Of a stretch of DNA of 64,000 bases, positions 26,115 to 35,323 are shown one piece after another. The notes below the pieces were generated by a model. The model was not told where the DNA came from. It saw only the letters and a program-made list of their open reading frames with translations, and searched no databases. The stretch spans positions 1-64,000 of the forward strand of contig NZ_JAKIHN010000006.1 of the NCBI RefSeq assembly GCF_021608185.1, written 5' to 3'. The translations under genes and the position numbers were made by a program. Each line of letters starts with the position of its first letter. The stretch's first letter is position 1. The DNA is from Flavobacterium anseongense (GTDB taxonomy: Bacteria > Bacteroidota > Bacteroidia > Flavobacteriales > Flavobacteriaceae).

Positions 26115-26924
26115 GTGAAATTAGCAGTTGTAGTTGGTGCCAATGGTTTTTTAGGAAGTGCATTAGTTGAAAAGCTTTTGGACCATAATTTTAAAGTTGC
26201 TGCTGTTTATAATGCTGCTAAAGATAAAATCAATAAGGAAGCTGAATTATTTACCAACGAAGAGTTTCTTAACTCCAAATTAAAACCAGATTTTATCTTT
26301 TATCTATCTGGAAATTATGCAAGTTCACATTCAGCATTGTTGGAAATAAATGAGATTTTATACAAATACTCATTGAAATTCAATGATTCAAAAATGGTTT
26401 ATGTTTCCAGTACCAATGTATATGGAAATACTAATGAAATTGTCACTGAAAATTCTCCCTTCAATAATCCGGGTTTGTATGCACAATCTAAATTGGCAGG
26501 TGAATTTATTGTAAAGACTATGTCTCATTTTTCGATTGTTCGTCTGTCATATATTTATGGATCAGGGATTAACAACAGTTCTTTTATTCCAACAATAATT
26601 GCTTCGGCAAAAACCGATAAGAAAATCACATTGTTTGGTGAAGGAGAAAGAGAACAGGATTATATCTACATTGATGATGCTGTTAGCCTTTGTCTGGCAA
26701 GTGCTTTGAATGGAAATAACCATACTTATCTTGGAGCAACAGGAATTTCTGTTTCAAACAAGAAAATAGCAGAAGAAATTCAAAAGCATATTGAGTGTGT
26801 TATTGAATATACCGGAAAAGAAACCGGACAATCATTTTATTTTAATCCGAAGCAGACTTTTGAAGCATTGAACTGGAAACCACAAATATCAATTTCAGAA
26901 GGAATTAAGAAGATGCTGTTATGA
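26115..26924 (+). CDS. NAD(P)-dependent sugar epimerase/dehydratase (SDR)
   Basis: 269 aa, extended SDR on the short side. It starts from GTG. The cofactor motif is VVGANGFLGSALVEKLL, with VYVSSTNVYG and the catalytic Tyr-x3-Lys in LYAQSKLAGE. The late segment IYIDDAVSLC is typical of sugar epimerases. It probably epimerises, dehydrates or reduces a nucleotide sugar. It overlaps the next gene by ATGA, inside the tightly packed PGT/ATP-grasp/SDR/phosphoesterase set. Confidence 0.83.
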   Translation: MKLAVVVGANGFLGSALVEKLLDHNFKVAAVYNAAKDKINKEAELFTNEEFLNSKLKPDFIFYLSGNYASSHSALLEINEILYKYSLKFNDSKMVYVSSTNVYGNTNEIVTENSPFNNPGLYAQSKLAGEFIVKTMSHFSIVRLSYIYGSGINNSSFIPTIIASAKTDKKITLFGEGEREQDYIYIDDAVSLCLASALNGNNHTYLGATGISVSNKKIAEEIQKHIECVIEYTGKETGQSFYFNPKQTFEALNWKPQISISEGIKKMLL

Positions 26925-27574
26925 AAATTATAATTTTTGGTGACGTACATGGCAATCTAATTGCACTCGAAAAACTATTTGAAATTGAAAAATCGCAAAC
27001 AGATTTGTTTGTTTGTCATGGTGATGTTGTTAATTACGGTCCTTGGACAAATGACTGCATCAACTATTTAAAAGATATTCCCAATTGTACGTTACTAAAA
27101 GGCAATCACGAGAAGTACTTCATTGATGGAAGTTATGATGGAACTAATAACATAGCACAGACTTTTTTCAGACATTGTTATCAGAATTTTGATAAAACTT
27201 TGATTAAAGAAATTAGAGGTTATGGAATGCAGACTCAAGTTGAAGATTACACAGTGCAGCATACAATAGGGAATCAATACATTTTTGCAGATACTGATAT
27301 GTCTCAAATTAATATTGACAAAAATTACATCATTGGTCATTCTCATCAACAGTTTTTTAGGGTAAAAGATAATTTCAAATTATACAATACCGGAAGTATT
27401 GGTCAAAACAGACAGAATATTAACCAGTCTTGCTATCTAAAATACGATTCAAACACTAAAAAAATAGAATTGAAAAGTTATCTGCACGATATTGATAAAG
27501 TGATTAATCAGATGAAAACAGAAAAATATCCACAACTTTGTATTGATTATTATTTGTCAAAAGGAAGATTATAG
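26921..27574 (+). CDS. Calcineurin-like metallophosphoesterase
   Basis: 217 aa with all core metal motifs: IFGDVHGN (Asp8, His10), CHGDVVNYGP, KGNHEKYF and IIGHSHQQF. It resembles small YfcE/ApaH-type phosphodiesterases. Such enzymes are unusual in polysaccharide loci. It could hydrolyse a nucleotide or sugar phosphate formed by the neighbours, for instance after ATP-grasp activation. It overlaps the SDR gene by 4 bp and is immediately followed by the second PGT. Function in this pathway is inferred. Confidence 0.82.
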   Translation: MKIIIFGDVHGNLIALEKLFEIEKSQTDLFVCHGDVVNYGPWTNDCINYLKDIPNCTLLKGNHEKYFIDGSYDGTNNIAQTFFRHCYQNFDKTLIKEIRGYGMQTQVEDYTVQHTIGNQYIFADTDMSQINIDKNYIIGHSHQQFFRVKDNFKLYNTGSIGQNRQNINQSCYLKYDSNTKKIELKSYLHDIDKVINQMKTEKYPQLCIDYYLSKGRL

Positions 27575-28141
27575 ATGCTAAAACGAATTTTTGATATTTT
27601 TTTTTCATTCATAGCTTTGCTTTTTTTATCTTGGTTATTGATACTACTATGGATTTTGTGCAGTATCAATACTAATGCAAACGGAATTTTTGCGCAGGAA
27701 CGTATTGGACAATATGGCAAAATCTTTACGATTTATAAATTGCGAACTGTAAAAGTTTTTGATGATAGTATTTCTGGTTTTGGAGCTTTTTTGAGAAAAT
27801 ACAAAATTGATGAATTGCCGCAGTTGTGGAATGTGTTTATTGGAAATATGAGTTTTGTTGGGCCAAGACCTGATATAGCCGGATATTATGACACCTTGAA
27901 AGGAGATGAAAGAAAGATTTTGAATTTAAAGCCAGGAATTACAAGTTTGGCTTCGCTTAAATATGTTGATGAAGAATACATTCTACAGCAACAAGCAAAT
28001 CCTAAGAAATACAATGATGAGGTGATTTTTAGAGATAAAGTAAAAATGAATTTAGACTATTACAATAATGGAAATTATTTAGTAGAGGATGTAAAAATTA
28101 TAATTAAAACAATTTGTTCTTTAACAAAAATTAAATTTTAG
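27575..28141 (+). CDS. Second phosphoglycosyl transferase, shortened and divergent
   Basis: 188 aa. The N-terminal hydrophobic hairpin (residues 4-30), YKLRTVKVF, YKIDELPQLWNVF with the Asp-Glu catalytic pair, and NMSFVGPRPD are retained. The usual GITGWAQ is replaced by GITSLASLKY, and the segment between the KLRT and DELPQ motifs is shorter than in the enzyme at 24451. It starts at the base after the phosphoesterase stop. It probably loads a different sugar onto undecaprenyl phosphate. Confidence 0.87.
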   Translation: MLKRIFDIFFSFIALLFLSWLLILLWILCSINTNANGIFAQERIGQYGKIFTIYKLRTVKVFDDSISGFGAFLRKYKIDELPQLWNVFIGNMSFVGPRPDIAGYYDTLKGDERKILNLKPGITSLASLKYVDEEYILQQQANPKKYNDEVIFRDKVKMNLDYYNNGNYLVEDVKIIIKTICSLTKIKF

Positions 28142-28142
28142 A

Positions 28143-29279
28143 ATGGAGAATTCAAAAATATGGCTCTCTTCTCCACATATGGGTGGAACCGAACAAAAAT
28201 ATGTTCAGGAAGCATTTGATACCAATTGGGTTGCTCCTCTTGGTCCAAACGTTAGTGGTTTTGAACAGGATTTAGAAAATTTCCAAAACGATGATGTGTT
28301 CGTTGCAGCACTAAGTTCGGGAACAGCAGCTATTCATTTGGGACTGATTTTACTTGGAGTTCAGGCTGGTGACGAAGTAATATGTCAAAGTTTTACTTTT
28401 TCAGCTTCGGCTAATCCGATATTATATTTGGGTGCTACTCCAGTCTTTGTCGATAGTGAAATTGATACATGGAATATGTGTCCTATTGCTTTGGAAGAAG
28501 CAATTGTTAACAGAATTTCAAAAGGGAAAAAACCAAAAGCCATCATTCCGGTTCATTTATACGGAATGCCTTTTAAAGTTGATGAAATCAAAGCGATAGC
28601 CCAAAAATATGAAATTCCAATTCTCGAAGACAGCGCCGAAGCATTAGGGAGTACATACAAAGGGAAAAAGTGTGGCACTTTCGGCGATATTGGCGTTTTA
28701 TCATTTAATGGCAATAAAATTATTACTACTTCCGGAGGTGGAGCTTTGGTAACGCATTCAAAAGAAATAAAAGATAAAACCGTTTTCTTGGCAACTCAGG
28801 CTCGAGACAACGCACCACATTATCAACATTCTGAAATTGGCTACAATTACAGGTTGAGTAATATTTGTGCCGGAATTGGACGAGGGCAAATGGAAGTCTT
28901 AGAAAAGCATATAAAACTGAGACGCAATATGCATGATTTTTATGTTAATTTCTTTAAAAATATCGAAGGCGTAACAATTTTTCATGAACCAAATGCTGAT
29001 TTTTATTCTAATTTTTGGCTGACCTGTATTGTCATTGATTCGGATAAATTAGGAAAAACACGAGAAGAATTAAGACTTACACTCGAAGGTTCGAATATTG
29101 AATCAAGACCATTGTGGAAACCTATGCATTTGCAGCCAATATTTTCTAACTATCCTTATTATGGTGGAAAAGTTTCAGAAAAGCTTTTCGAAAATGGTTT
29201 GTGTCTGCCATCAGGTTCTAATTTGAATGAAGATGAAAAAGGAAGAATCGCAAGTGCACTTTATCAATTTTTTAAATAA
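28143..29279 (+). CDS. DegT-family UDP-4-keto-sugar aminotransferase (PglE/LegC-like)
   Basis: 378 aa. The start IWLSSPHMGGTEQKYV and WVAPLGPNV are typical of PglE/LegC enzymes. PLP motifs are VILEDSAEALG-type (ILEDSAEALG, residues 160-169) and SFNGNKIITTSGGG with the Schiff-base Lys192. It should aminate the 4-keto product of the PglF-type dehydratase encoded next, giving a UDP-4-amino-4,6-dideoxy-HexNAc, a precursor of bacillosamine-type sugars or legionaminic acid. It is one base from the second PGT gene. Confidence 0.88.
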   Translation: MENSKIWLSSPHMGGTEQKYVQEAFDTNWVAPLGPNVSGFEQDLENFQNDDVFVAALSSGTAAIHLGLILLGVQAGDEVICQSFTFSASANPILYLGATPVFVDSEIDTWNMCPIALEEAIVNRISKGKKPKAIIPVHLYGMPFKVDEIKAIAQKYEIPILEDSAEALGSTYKGKKCGTFGDIGVLSFNGNKIITTSGGGALVTHSKEIKDKTVFLATQARDNAPHYQHSEIGYNYRLSNICAGIGRGQMEVLEKHIKLRRNMHDFYVNFFKNIEGVTIFHEPNADFYSNFWLTCIVIDSDKLGKTREELRLTLEGSNIESRPLWKPMHLQPIFSNYPYYGGKVSEKLFENGLCLPSGSNLNEDEKGRIASALYQFFK

Positions 29280-29316
29280 TACTTTTGTCTAAAAATAAAA
29301 ATAGATTATTTTAGTT

Positions 29317-29324
29317 TAAATTTG
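29317..29324 (+). promoter_or_regulatory. Possible -7 box for the PglF-type gene
   Basis: TAAATTTG matches TAnnTTTG, 17 bases before the ATG at 29341. The nearest upstream TTG (29285-29287) is 29 bases away, longer than the usual spacer, so the promoter is uncertain. Confidence 0.35.
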
Positions 29325-29340
29325 TCGTTTGCAAAAAAAT

Positions 29341-31287
29341 ATGAACCCTATTCTTAAGGTATTTAAAGGAGCTATATCCAGTAAAAGATTCCGTAATATT
29401 GGTTACTTACCAAGATGGATTATTTTTGCTATTGATGTAAGTATCGTTGCTGTTGCTTGCGTAATCACTTTTGTTATTGTACACAGTTTAAACGTAAAGC
29501 CTTATACCACTATTACGGTTCTATCTCAGTATAGTATAGTTGTAGCAGTAAACGCCATTTTTTTTGTCTTTTTTAAGACTTATAGCGGGATAATAAGACA
29601 TTCTACTTTTATAGATGGTGTTAAGTTGTTAGTGGCAACAACTACCTCTTACACGGCCTTAATGGTTATTAACTATTCATTTCAAATTGTAGCAGGAACT
29701 AAATTATTTCTTTCAACAGGATTATTTATTACCTATGTTATTTCCTTTTTATTGCTATTTCTTTTCAGAATTTTGGTTAAAAACTTTTTTGAAAAATACT
29801 TACAGGTTGAAGATAAAAAGCAACTGATAAGAGCGGTTATTTATGGAGCTGATGCTAATGCTATATCGGTTGCCAATGCATTGAAAACAGAAAAACCATC
29901 CCGATTTAAAGTTGTAGCTTTCGTCGATAAATTCAAGCAGGATAAAACCTCAAAGAGTATTCTTGACTTACCAATTATTAATCAAAACAGAAGCATACAT
30001 GTAATTTTGCGATCGGTCAATGCCGAATCGCTTATTATCGCTGAAAAAAGTCTGACAAAAGAAGAAACCATAGCGATTGTTGAAGAATGTTTAGAATATA
30101 ACTTCAAAGTCTTTACAGTTCCGTTGATTACGGATTGGGAAGATCAAAAACAAATTTCCAATCAGCTTCAGCATTTTGCTATCGAAGATTTATTAGAAAG
30201 GAAACCAATTGTTTTAGATAACAATAAAATTTCAGCACAAATAAAAGGTAAAACCGTAATGATAACGGGTGGGGCAGGTTCTATTGGAAGTGAAATCGTT
30301 AGACAGGTTATCAATTTCAGTCCCTATAAAATAATTATTTTAGATCAGGCAGAATCACCGCTGCATAGCCTGCAATTAGAAGTTTCGGAACTTTCAAATG
30401 ATGTTAGAATCAGAACTGTTTTAGCTGACGTAAAGGATTATCACGCCTTAGAATCAGTTTTTGAAAAGTACAAACCTGATTTTGTTTATCATGCAGCTGC
30501 TTACAAGCATGTTCCTTTGATGGAGGAAAATCCGTCACAAGCCATTTATACTAATGTAATTGGTACAAAAAATTTAGCCGATTTGTCGAGCAAATATCTA
30601 ATAGAGAAATTCGTATTGATCTCAACCGATAAGGCTGTAAACCCAAGCAGTGTCATGGGAGCAAGTAAGCGTATTGCCGAAAAATATGTTCAGTCCCTGA
30701 ATTATCATCTTATCAATTCAAAGAAAAAAATTACCACTAAATTTATTACTACCCGATTTGGGAATGTTTTGGGTTCTAATGGTTCCATAGTGCCATTGTT
30801 TACTAAACAAATTCAGGAAGGAGGTCCAATTACCATCACGCATCCCGAAATTATCAGGTACTTTATGACCATACCTGAAGCTTGTCAATTAGTACTCGAA
30901 GCAGGTGCTATGGGTAATGGAGGTGAAATCTATATTTTTGACATGGGTGAACCTGTTAAGATTATTGATTTGGCCAAAAAGATGATTCGTTTAGCAGGGT
31001 TTATTCCTGATAAAGACATCAGTATTAAAATCATTGGATTACGACCAGGAGAAAAGCTATATGAGGAACTGCTTAATGATACATCAAAAACATTACCTAC
31101 CCATAATACAAAAATAATGATAGGGCAGGATACTATTGATGATTTTGAAGATGTGAAAATAGCTGTCGCAGAACTAATTGAAACCGCTCAAAAAAGATCA
31201 AGTCAGGAAATAGTAACTCTAATGAAAAAAATTGTACCCGAATTTAAGAGTATGAATTCACAGTTTCAAGTCTTAGATATTGATTAA
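29341..31287 (+). CDS. PglF/WbpM-type membrane-bound UDP-HexNAc 4,6-dehydratase
   Basis: 648 aa from the ATG at 29341; an in-frame TTG at 29329 would add four residues but lies against the -7 box. Four N-terminal membrane helices (about residues 20-140) precede a Rossmann-like domain (RAVIYGADANA) and the catalytic SDR: VMITGGAGSIGSEIVRQV, YHAAAYKHVPLMEENP, STDKAVNPSSVMGASKR. Met-x3-Lys replaces Tyr-x3-Lys, as known for PglF/FlaA1-group dehydratases. It makes UDP-4-keto-6-deoxy-HexNAc for the aminotransferase at 28143 and possibly the nonulosonate pathway. Confidence 0.92.
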   Translation: MNPILKVFKGAISSKRFRNIGYLPRWIIFAIDVSIVAVACVITFVIVHSLNVKPYTTITVLSQYSIVVAVNAIFFVFFKTYSGIIRHSTFIDGVKLLVATTTSYTALMVINYSFQIVAGTKLFLSTGLFITYVISFLLLFLFRILVKNFFEKYLQVEDKKQLIRAVIYGADANAISVANALKTEKPSRFKVVAFVDKFKQDKTSKSILDLPIINQNRSIHVILRSVNAESLIIAEKSLTKEETIAIVEECLEYNFKVFTVPLITDWEDQKQISNQLQHFAIEDLLERKPIVLDNNKISAQIKGKTVMITGGAGSIGSEIVRQVINFSPYKIIILDQAESPLHSLQLEVSELSNDVRIRTVLADVKDYHALESVFEKYKPDFVYHAAAYKHVPLMEENPSQAIYTNVIGTKNLADLSSKYLIEKFVLISTDKAVNPSSVMGASKRIAEKYVQSLNYHLINSKKKITTKFITTRFGNVLGSNGSIVPLFTKQIQEGGPITITHPEIIRYFMTIPEACQLVLEAGAMGNGGEIYIFDMGEPVKIIDLAKKMIRLAGFIPDKDISIKIIGLRPGEKLYEELLNDTSKTLPTHNTKIMIGQDTIDDFEDVKIAVAELIETAQKRSSQEIVTLMKKIVPEFKSMNSQFQVLDID

Positions 31288-31333
31288 ATAACTATTAATG
31301 AATTTATCTACTTAAAAATATAAAATCAAATTG

Positions 31334-31341
31334 TAGCTTTG
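31334..31341 (+). promoter_or_regulatory. Possible -7 box upstream of the wza-like gene
   Basis: TAGCTTTG is a perfect TAnnTTTG match, 60 bases before the start at 31401. No TTG lies at the normal -33 distance. It is in the 113-bp gap after the dehydratase gene and would give a leader of about 55 bases. Confidence 0.45.
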
Positions 31342-31360
31342 CGACATAAAAAGAGTTTGC

Positions 31361-31377
31361 TTTTAGCCTTGCTAAAA
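31361..31377 (+). promoter_or_regulatory. Small hairpin in the wza leader
   Basis: TTTTAGC (31361-31367) and GCTAAAA (31371-31377) form a perfect 7-bp stem with a 3-base loop, 23 bases before the ATG. No T-run follows, so it is not a terminator. It could be an operator or affect mRNA stability. Confidence 0.35.
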
Positions 31378-31400
31378 CACACATTGTAAATTACACCATA

Positions 31401-32162
31401 ATGATAAAAAAAATATTCTTACTACTATTTTGCCTGACTATAGTTTCTTGTGCTAGTAAAAAAGACATTCTATATTACCAAAATCTAAAAGACGGGACAC
31501 AAGAATACATAAATTATTTACCAAGCTCCATTCAAATCAACGATATATTATATATAAAAATATCTGCTTTAATTCCAGAATCAGCTGAGCCTTTTAACAT
31601 GCAAATAGGAGCAAATGCTACTAATATAAACATCGAAACCTATAGAATTCAGGGCTATTTAGTTTCTCAAGAAGGTAGTATAGTATTTCCAATATTAGGC
31701 ACTTTGAAATTGGCAGGGAAAACTACCACCGAAGCACAAAGTATGATTGCCAAAATGCTCAATGATGGTGGCTATATAAAAGATCCAACGGTTAGTGTTA
31801 GAGTAATCAATAGTAAAATTACCGTTTTGGGTGAAGTTAAAAATCCCGGTACTTATAGCTATGATGAACAGAATTTATCGTTAAATCAAGCTATTGGGTT
31901 AGCAGGTGATTTGACTATAAACGGCGTGCGAAATGATGTTATGATAATAAGAGAAGTCAATGGTGTGCGAACTTATGCCAACATTGATTTGACCTCTTCT
32001 GATTGGTTTTCCAGCCCTTACTATTATGTCAAACAAAATGATATTATTATTGTGAATCCGAACGGACCAAGAGTTAAAGCGGCCGGTTATATAAACGGTC
32101 TTGGTTCTGCTTTAGGAATCATTTCGTTTGGTTTGACACTTTATTTATTGTTAAAAAAATAA
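31401..32162 (+). CDS. wza: Polysaccharide export outer-membrane lipoprotein (Wza/BexD-like)
   Basis: 253 aa. A lipoprotein signal peptide ends in IVSC with the lipidated Cys17. The poly-export domain follows (INDILYIKISAL, RIQGYLVSQEGSIVFPILG, VSVRVINSKITVLGEV), then one SLBB repeat (GTYSYDEQNLSLNQAIGLAG). A short hydrophobic C-terminal segment (LGIISFGLTLYLLLKK) would span or enter the membrane. It is shorter than E. coli Wza and typical of Bacteroidota. It forms the export channel with the Wzc kinase encoded 3 bp downstream. Confidence 0.9.
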   Translation: MIKKIFLLLFCLTIVSCASKKDILYYQNLKDGTQEYINYLPSSIQINDILYIKISALIPESAEPFNMQIGANATNINIETYRIQGYLVSQEGSIVFPILGTLKLAGKTTTEAQSMIAKMLNDGGYIKDPTVSVRVINSKITVLGEVKNPGTYSYDEQNLSLNQAIGLAGDLTINGVRNDVMIIREVNGVRTYANIDLTSSDWFSSPYYYVKQNDIIIVNPNGPRVKAAGYINGLGSALGIISFGLTLYLLLKK

Positions 32163-32165
32163 TTA

Positions 32166-34565
32166 ATGGAAAATATTCAGTTAGAAACAGACAGCAGTCA
32201 TAACGAGGTTAATATTTTAGACCAAATATTTAGGTATTTGCGTTATTGGTATTGGTTTTTGATTTCTATGTTGGTATGTTTTTTTGTTGTAAAAAATTAT
32301 TTAGAACACACCATACCTATATATGAATCTAGGTCTAATATTAAAATTATTGATGATTCAAAGAATACTTTTGTGTTACCGGGTTCCGGATTAACTTCGA
32401 TGTCGAGATCTAAAGTAAATTTAGACAATCAGATTGAAGTATTAAGATCGAATAGATTATTAGAGCAGGTTGTAAGAAATCTGAGCCTTAATACACAATA
32501 TTATAAAGTCGGATATTTAAACAATATTGAGATTTGGAAAAACAGGCCTTTTAGTATTGAATGGTTAGGTAATGACATTGCCATGGATACCAAGTCTTTT
32601 GCAATTGAAATTGAAATCGTAAAAGGCGGATATAAAATTGTTACTTTCAACGGAGCTGAGGTTAACAAATTTTTCCCGTTTAATTCTATTCAATCCGTAA
32701 AGGGCATCTCTTTTAAGGTAAATCTTCAAATCGGGACTAGTTTAGAATCTCTCACAGGGAGAAAGTACTTAATAAGACATGCAGCAGTTACGTCAACAGT
32801 TATTGGGTTATCCAATAGTTTAAAAATTGTAAACAAAAATGAAAACTCCGACATTCTTACTATTTCACTATCAGCCAGTAATAAAGACCGTTCAGAAGCC
32901 ATATTAAATGAAGTTATAAAGCAGTTTGATACAGATGGTTTATCAGACAAAAGATTGGTTTATCAGAACACTATTGAATTTGTTAACAATCGATTTAAAT
33001 CTTTAGAACGCCAATTAGATTCCATAGAAACAGATAAAGCAACCTATAAGAGTAGCAATGAATTAACATTTATTGAGTCAGATGCTGCGACTGCTACTTC
33101 AGGGAAAATTCTAGCAAGTAATGACGTTTTTCAAACTGAAACACAAATAGCCTTATCAAAAATATTAGAACAAACGGTAAAATCAGATAAGAAATTGAGT
33201 TTGTTGCCAACTAATATTGGCGTTGCAAATGCAAATGTAAATGAGTTGCTAACTGGTTTTAACACTATAGTTTTACAAAGAGATAGACTATTAGTAAGTG
33301 CCGGCGAAAACAATCCAAATGTTACCATTTATAATAGCAAATTACAAGAACTTCAGAGAAATATTCTTGAGTCAATCAAAGCGTATCAAAGAGAGTTGCA
33401 GGTATCCTTGTCTCAAAACAACATAAACAAAAGAACTACTACAGGCAAGTTTAGAGCAATCCCAAACAATGAGAAAATTTTAAACTCGATTGAGCGTCAA
33501 CGAAATTTAAAAGAGTCACTCTACATTCTACTTTTACAAAAAAGGGAAGAAGCTGCAGTTAATTTAGCGATTACCGCGTCATCCATAAAAGTAATAGATT
33601 ATGCACTCACTGATGCCACTCCAATTTCACCCAAAAAAGGATCGTTCTACATCGGAGCATTACTTATTGGGTTGTTGATTCCTTTTTTAATTTTATACAT
33701 AAGTTTTTTACTCGATGACAAACTTCATACTAAAGAGGATATCTTAAAATTAACCAGAAATAAAGTTATCCTTTCAGAAGTTCCGCATATCGATTCAGAT
33801 GAGAGAATTACTAGTAGTAATGACAGGTCGTTACTTGGGGAATCTTTCCGGATTTTGAGAACAAATTTAACCTATATCTTCCCTTTACAAACAGAAAAAA
33901 AGGCTCAGACCATTATGGTTACCTCTACCATTAAGGGTGAAGGAAAAACATTTACTGCCTTGAATTTATCTATTTCATTTTCTATAATGAATAAAAAGGT
34001 GCTCTTAATTGGTGCCGATATGAGAAATCCTCAGCTGCATAATTATTTAACTGTAAAGAAAAATGAACTTGGACTTCAGGATTATCTATATGACACAGCT
34101 ATCGATTGGCATAATGTTGTTAAACAAAATCAATTGGATACCAGTTTAGATATTATCTTATCAGGTACTATTCCGCCAAACCCGGCAGAGTTATTATCCA
34201 ATGGTCGATTAGATAGACTTATCGCAGAAGCCAAGAAAGAATACGATTATGTTATTATTGATACCGCTCCAACGCTTTTGGTTACCGATACTTTGATAAT
34301 ATCTCAATTAGTCGATACTACTTTATATGTGGTTAGAGCCGATTATACTCCAAAGAAAATATTAGAGTTTTCAGTGAATTTGAGCGAAAAAGGCAAATTG
34401 AAAAATATGGCTTACGTAATCAATAATGTTGGTTCTAATTACAAAGGTTATGGCTATAGCTACGGTTACAATTACAAATATAACTATGCTTATGGCTATG
34501 GTTATGGTTATGACGATGGAAGTAACTCAAAGAAATCTTTTATAAAAAGATTGTTTGGGAAGTAA
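32166..34565 (+). CDS. wzc: Polysaccharide co-polymerase and tyrosine autokinase (Wzc-like)
   Basis: 799 aa. The Wzz domain lies between membrane helices at about residues 28-48 and 495-517. The cytoplasmic BY-kinase has Walker A STIKGEGKT (about 583-591), Walker A' LIGADMRNPQ and Walker B DYVIIDTAPTL. The last 45 residues hold a tail with 12 tyrosines in G-Y/N-Y alternation, the autophosphorylation cluster, and a basic end KSFIKRLFGK. It controls chain length and export together with the Wza-like lipoprotein. Its likely phosphatase is on the opposite strand, 5 bp away. Confidence 0.94.
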   Translation: MENIQLETDSSHNEVNILDQIFRYLRYWYWFLISMLVCFFVVKNYLEHTIPIYESRSNIKIIDDSKNTFVLPGSGLTSMSRSKVNLDNQIEVLRSNRLLEQVVRNLSLNTQYYKVGYLNNIEIWKNRPFSIEWLGNDIAMDTKSFAIEIEIVKGGYKIVTFNGAEVNKFFPFNSIQSVKGISFKVNLQIGTSLESLTGRKYLIRHAAVTSTVIGLSNSLKIVNKNENSDILTISLSASNKDRSEAILNEVIKQFDTDGLSDKRLVYQNTIEFVNNRFKSLERQLDSIETDKATYKSSNELTFIESDAATATSGKILASNDVFQTETQIALSKILEQTVKSDKKLSLLPTNIGVANANVNELLTGFNTIVLQRDRLLVSAGENNPNVTIYNSKLQELQRNILESIKAYQRELQVSLSQNNINKRTTTGKFRAIPNNEKILNSIERQRNLKESLYILLLQKREEAAVNLAITASSIKVIDYALTDATPISPKKGSFYIGALLIGLLIPFLILYISFLLDDKLHTKEDILKLTRNKVILSEVPHIDSDERITSSNDRSLLGESFRILRTNLTYIFPLQTEKKAQTIMVTSTIKGEGKTFTALNLSISFSIMNKKVLLIGADMRNPQLHNYLTVKKNELGLQDYLYDTAIDWHNVVKQNQLDTSLDIILSGTIPPNPAELLSNGRLDRLIAEAKKEYDYVIIDTAPTLLVTDTLIISQLVDTTLYVVRADYTPKKILEFSVNLSEKGKLKNMAYVINNVGSNYKGYGYSYGYNYKYNYAYGYGYGYDDGSNSKKSFIKRLFGK

Positions 34566-34570
34566 TTGAA

Positions 34571-35308
34571 TTAAAAATCAAAAATAGAATTGTTTTGAAA
34601 AATTGGAGTCAGGTACTCATAGTTTTTCAAAACAATTTTTTTATGCATAGCTTCTAAATGACGGCTATGATGAACATCAGAACCTATAAAATCTATCAGA
34701 CCTTCTTTAACAAGAGTATTCGAAACTTTAGCTACATGCTCACCATAGTAACCCGTTGTCGATAACATATTTAGTTGAAATAAACAGCCAATATTCTTTA
34801 GTTTTTTGTAATCATTCATCGAATGATGGTAAAAACTATACCTTTCAGGATGCGCCAATACAGGTTGGTAACCACAAGTTTGCAATTCGTATAGTATTTC
34901 ATATAATTGAATTGGTGGACTCAAATAAGATATCTCAACTAAAACATAATTCTCTTTTAAAGTTAACAATCGTTCCTTTTTGAACAATTCTCTAAACTCG
35001 GCATCCATCATATATTCAGCTGCCGCTTTGATAGGAACATTAACATTCAAAATCTTTAATTCCTGAATTGTAGTCGATAGCTTTTCATTTATTTGACTGC
35101 TGGTGTTTTTCCACACATCACTCATAACATGCGGTGTGGTGATAAACTTCTTAAAACCAATTTCCTGCAAACCTTTTATAAGATTTTCGGTATCTGTTAT
35201 AGTAACAGCACCATCATCAATTCCGGGTAATAAATGAGAATGAATATCTATATAATTATTCGGAATTAAATCACGTAAATAAGGCTTTTGTTTGAAGAAA
35301 TGAATCAA
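34571..35308 (-). CDS. PHP-domain protein-tyrosine phosphatase (CpsB/YwqE-like)
   Basis: 245 aa, the only gene on the minus strand inside the polysaccharide locus. The start is TTG; there is an in-frame stop four codons upstream and no ATG in between, and the frame begins MIHFFKQKPYLRDLIPNNY. The metal site is DIHSHLLPGIDDGAVT (His23, His25), with later FITTPHVM, PVLAHPERY and IGSDVHHSRH. It should dephosphorylate the Wzc tyrosine tail and so complete the kinase cycle. It converges with wzc with no terminator in the 5-bp gap. Confidence 0.9.
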   Translation of the reverse strand: MIHFFKQKPYLRDLIPNNYIDIHSHLLPGIDDGAVTITDTENLIKGLQEIGFKKFITTPHVMSDVWKNTSSQINEKLSTTIQELKILNVNVPIKAAAEYMMDAEFRELFKKERLLTLKENYVLVEISYLSPPIQLYEILYELQTCGYQPVLAHPERYSFYHHSMNDYKKLKNIGCLFQLNMLSTTGYYGEHVAKVSNTLVKEGLIDFIGSDVHHSRHLEAMHKKIVLKNYEYLTPIFQNNSIFDF

Positions 35309-35323
35309 AATAAGTTATTTAAT

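Noticed and set aside
29285..29324. Full promoter for the PglF-type gene using TTG at 29285
   Set aside because: The spacer would be 29 bases, beyond the usual range. Only the -7-like box is kept, with low confidence.
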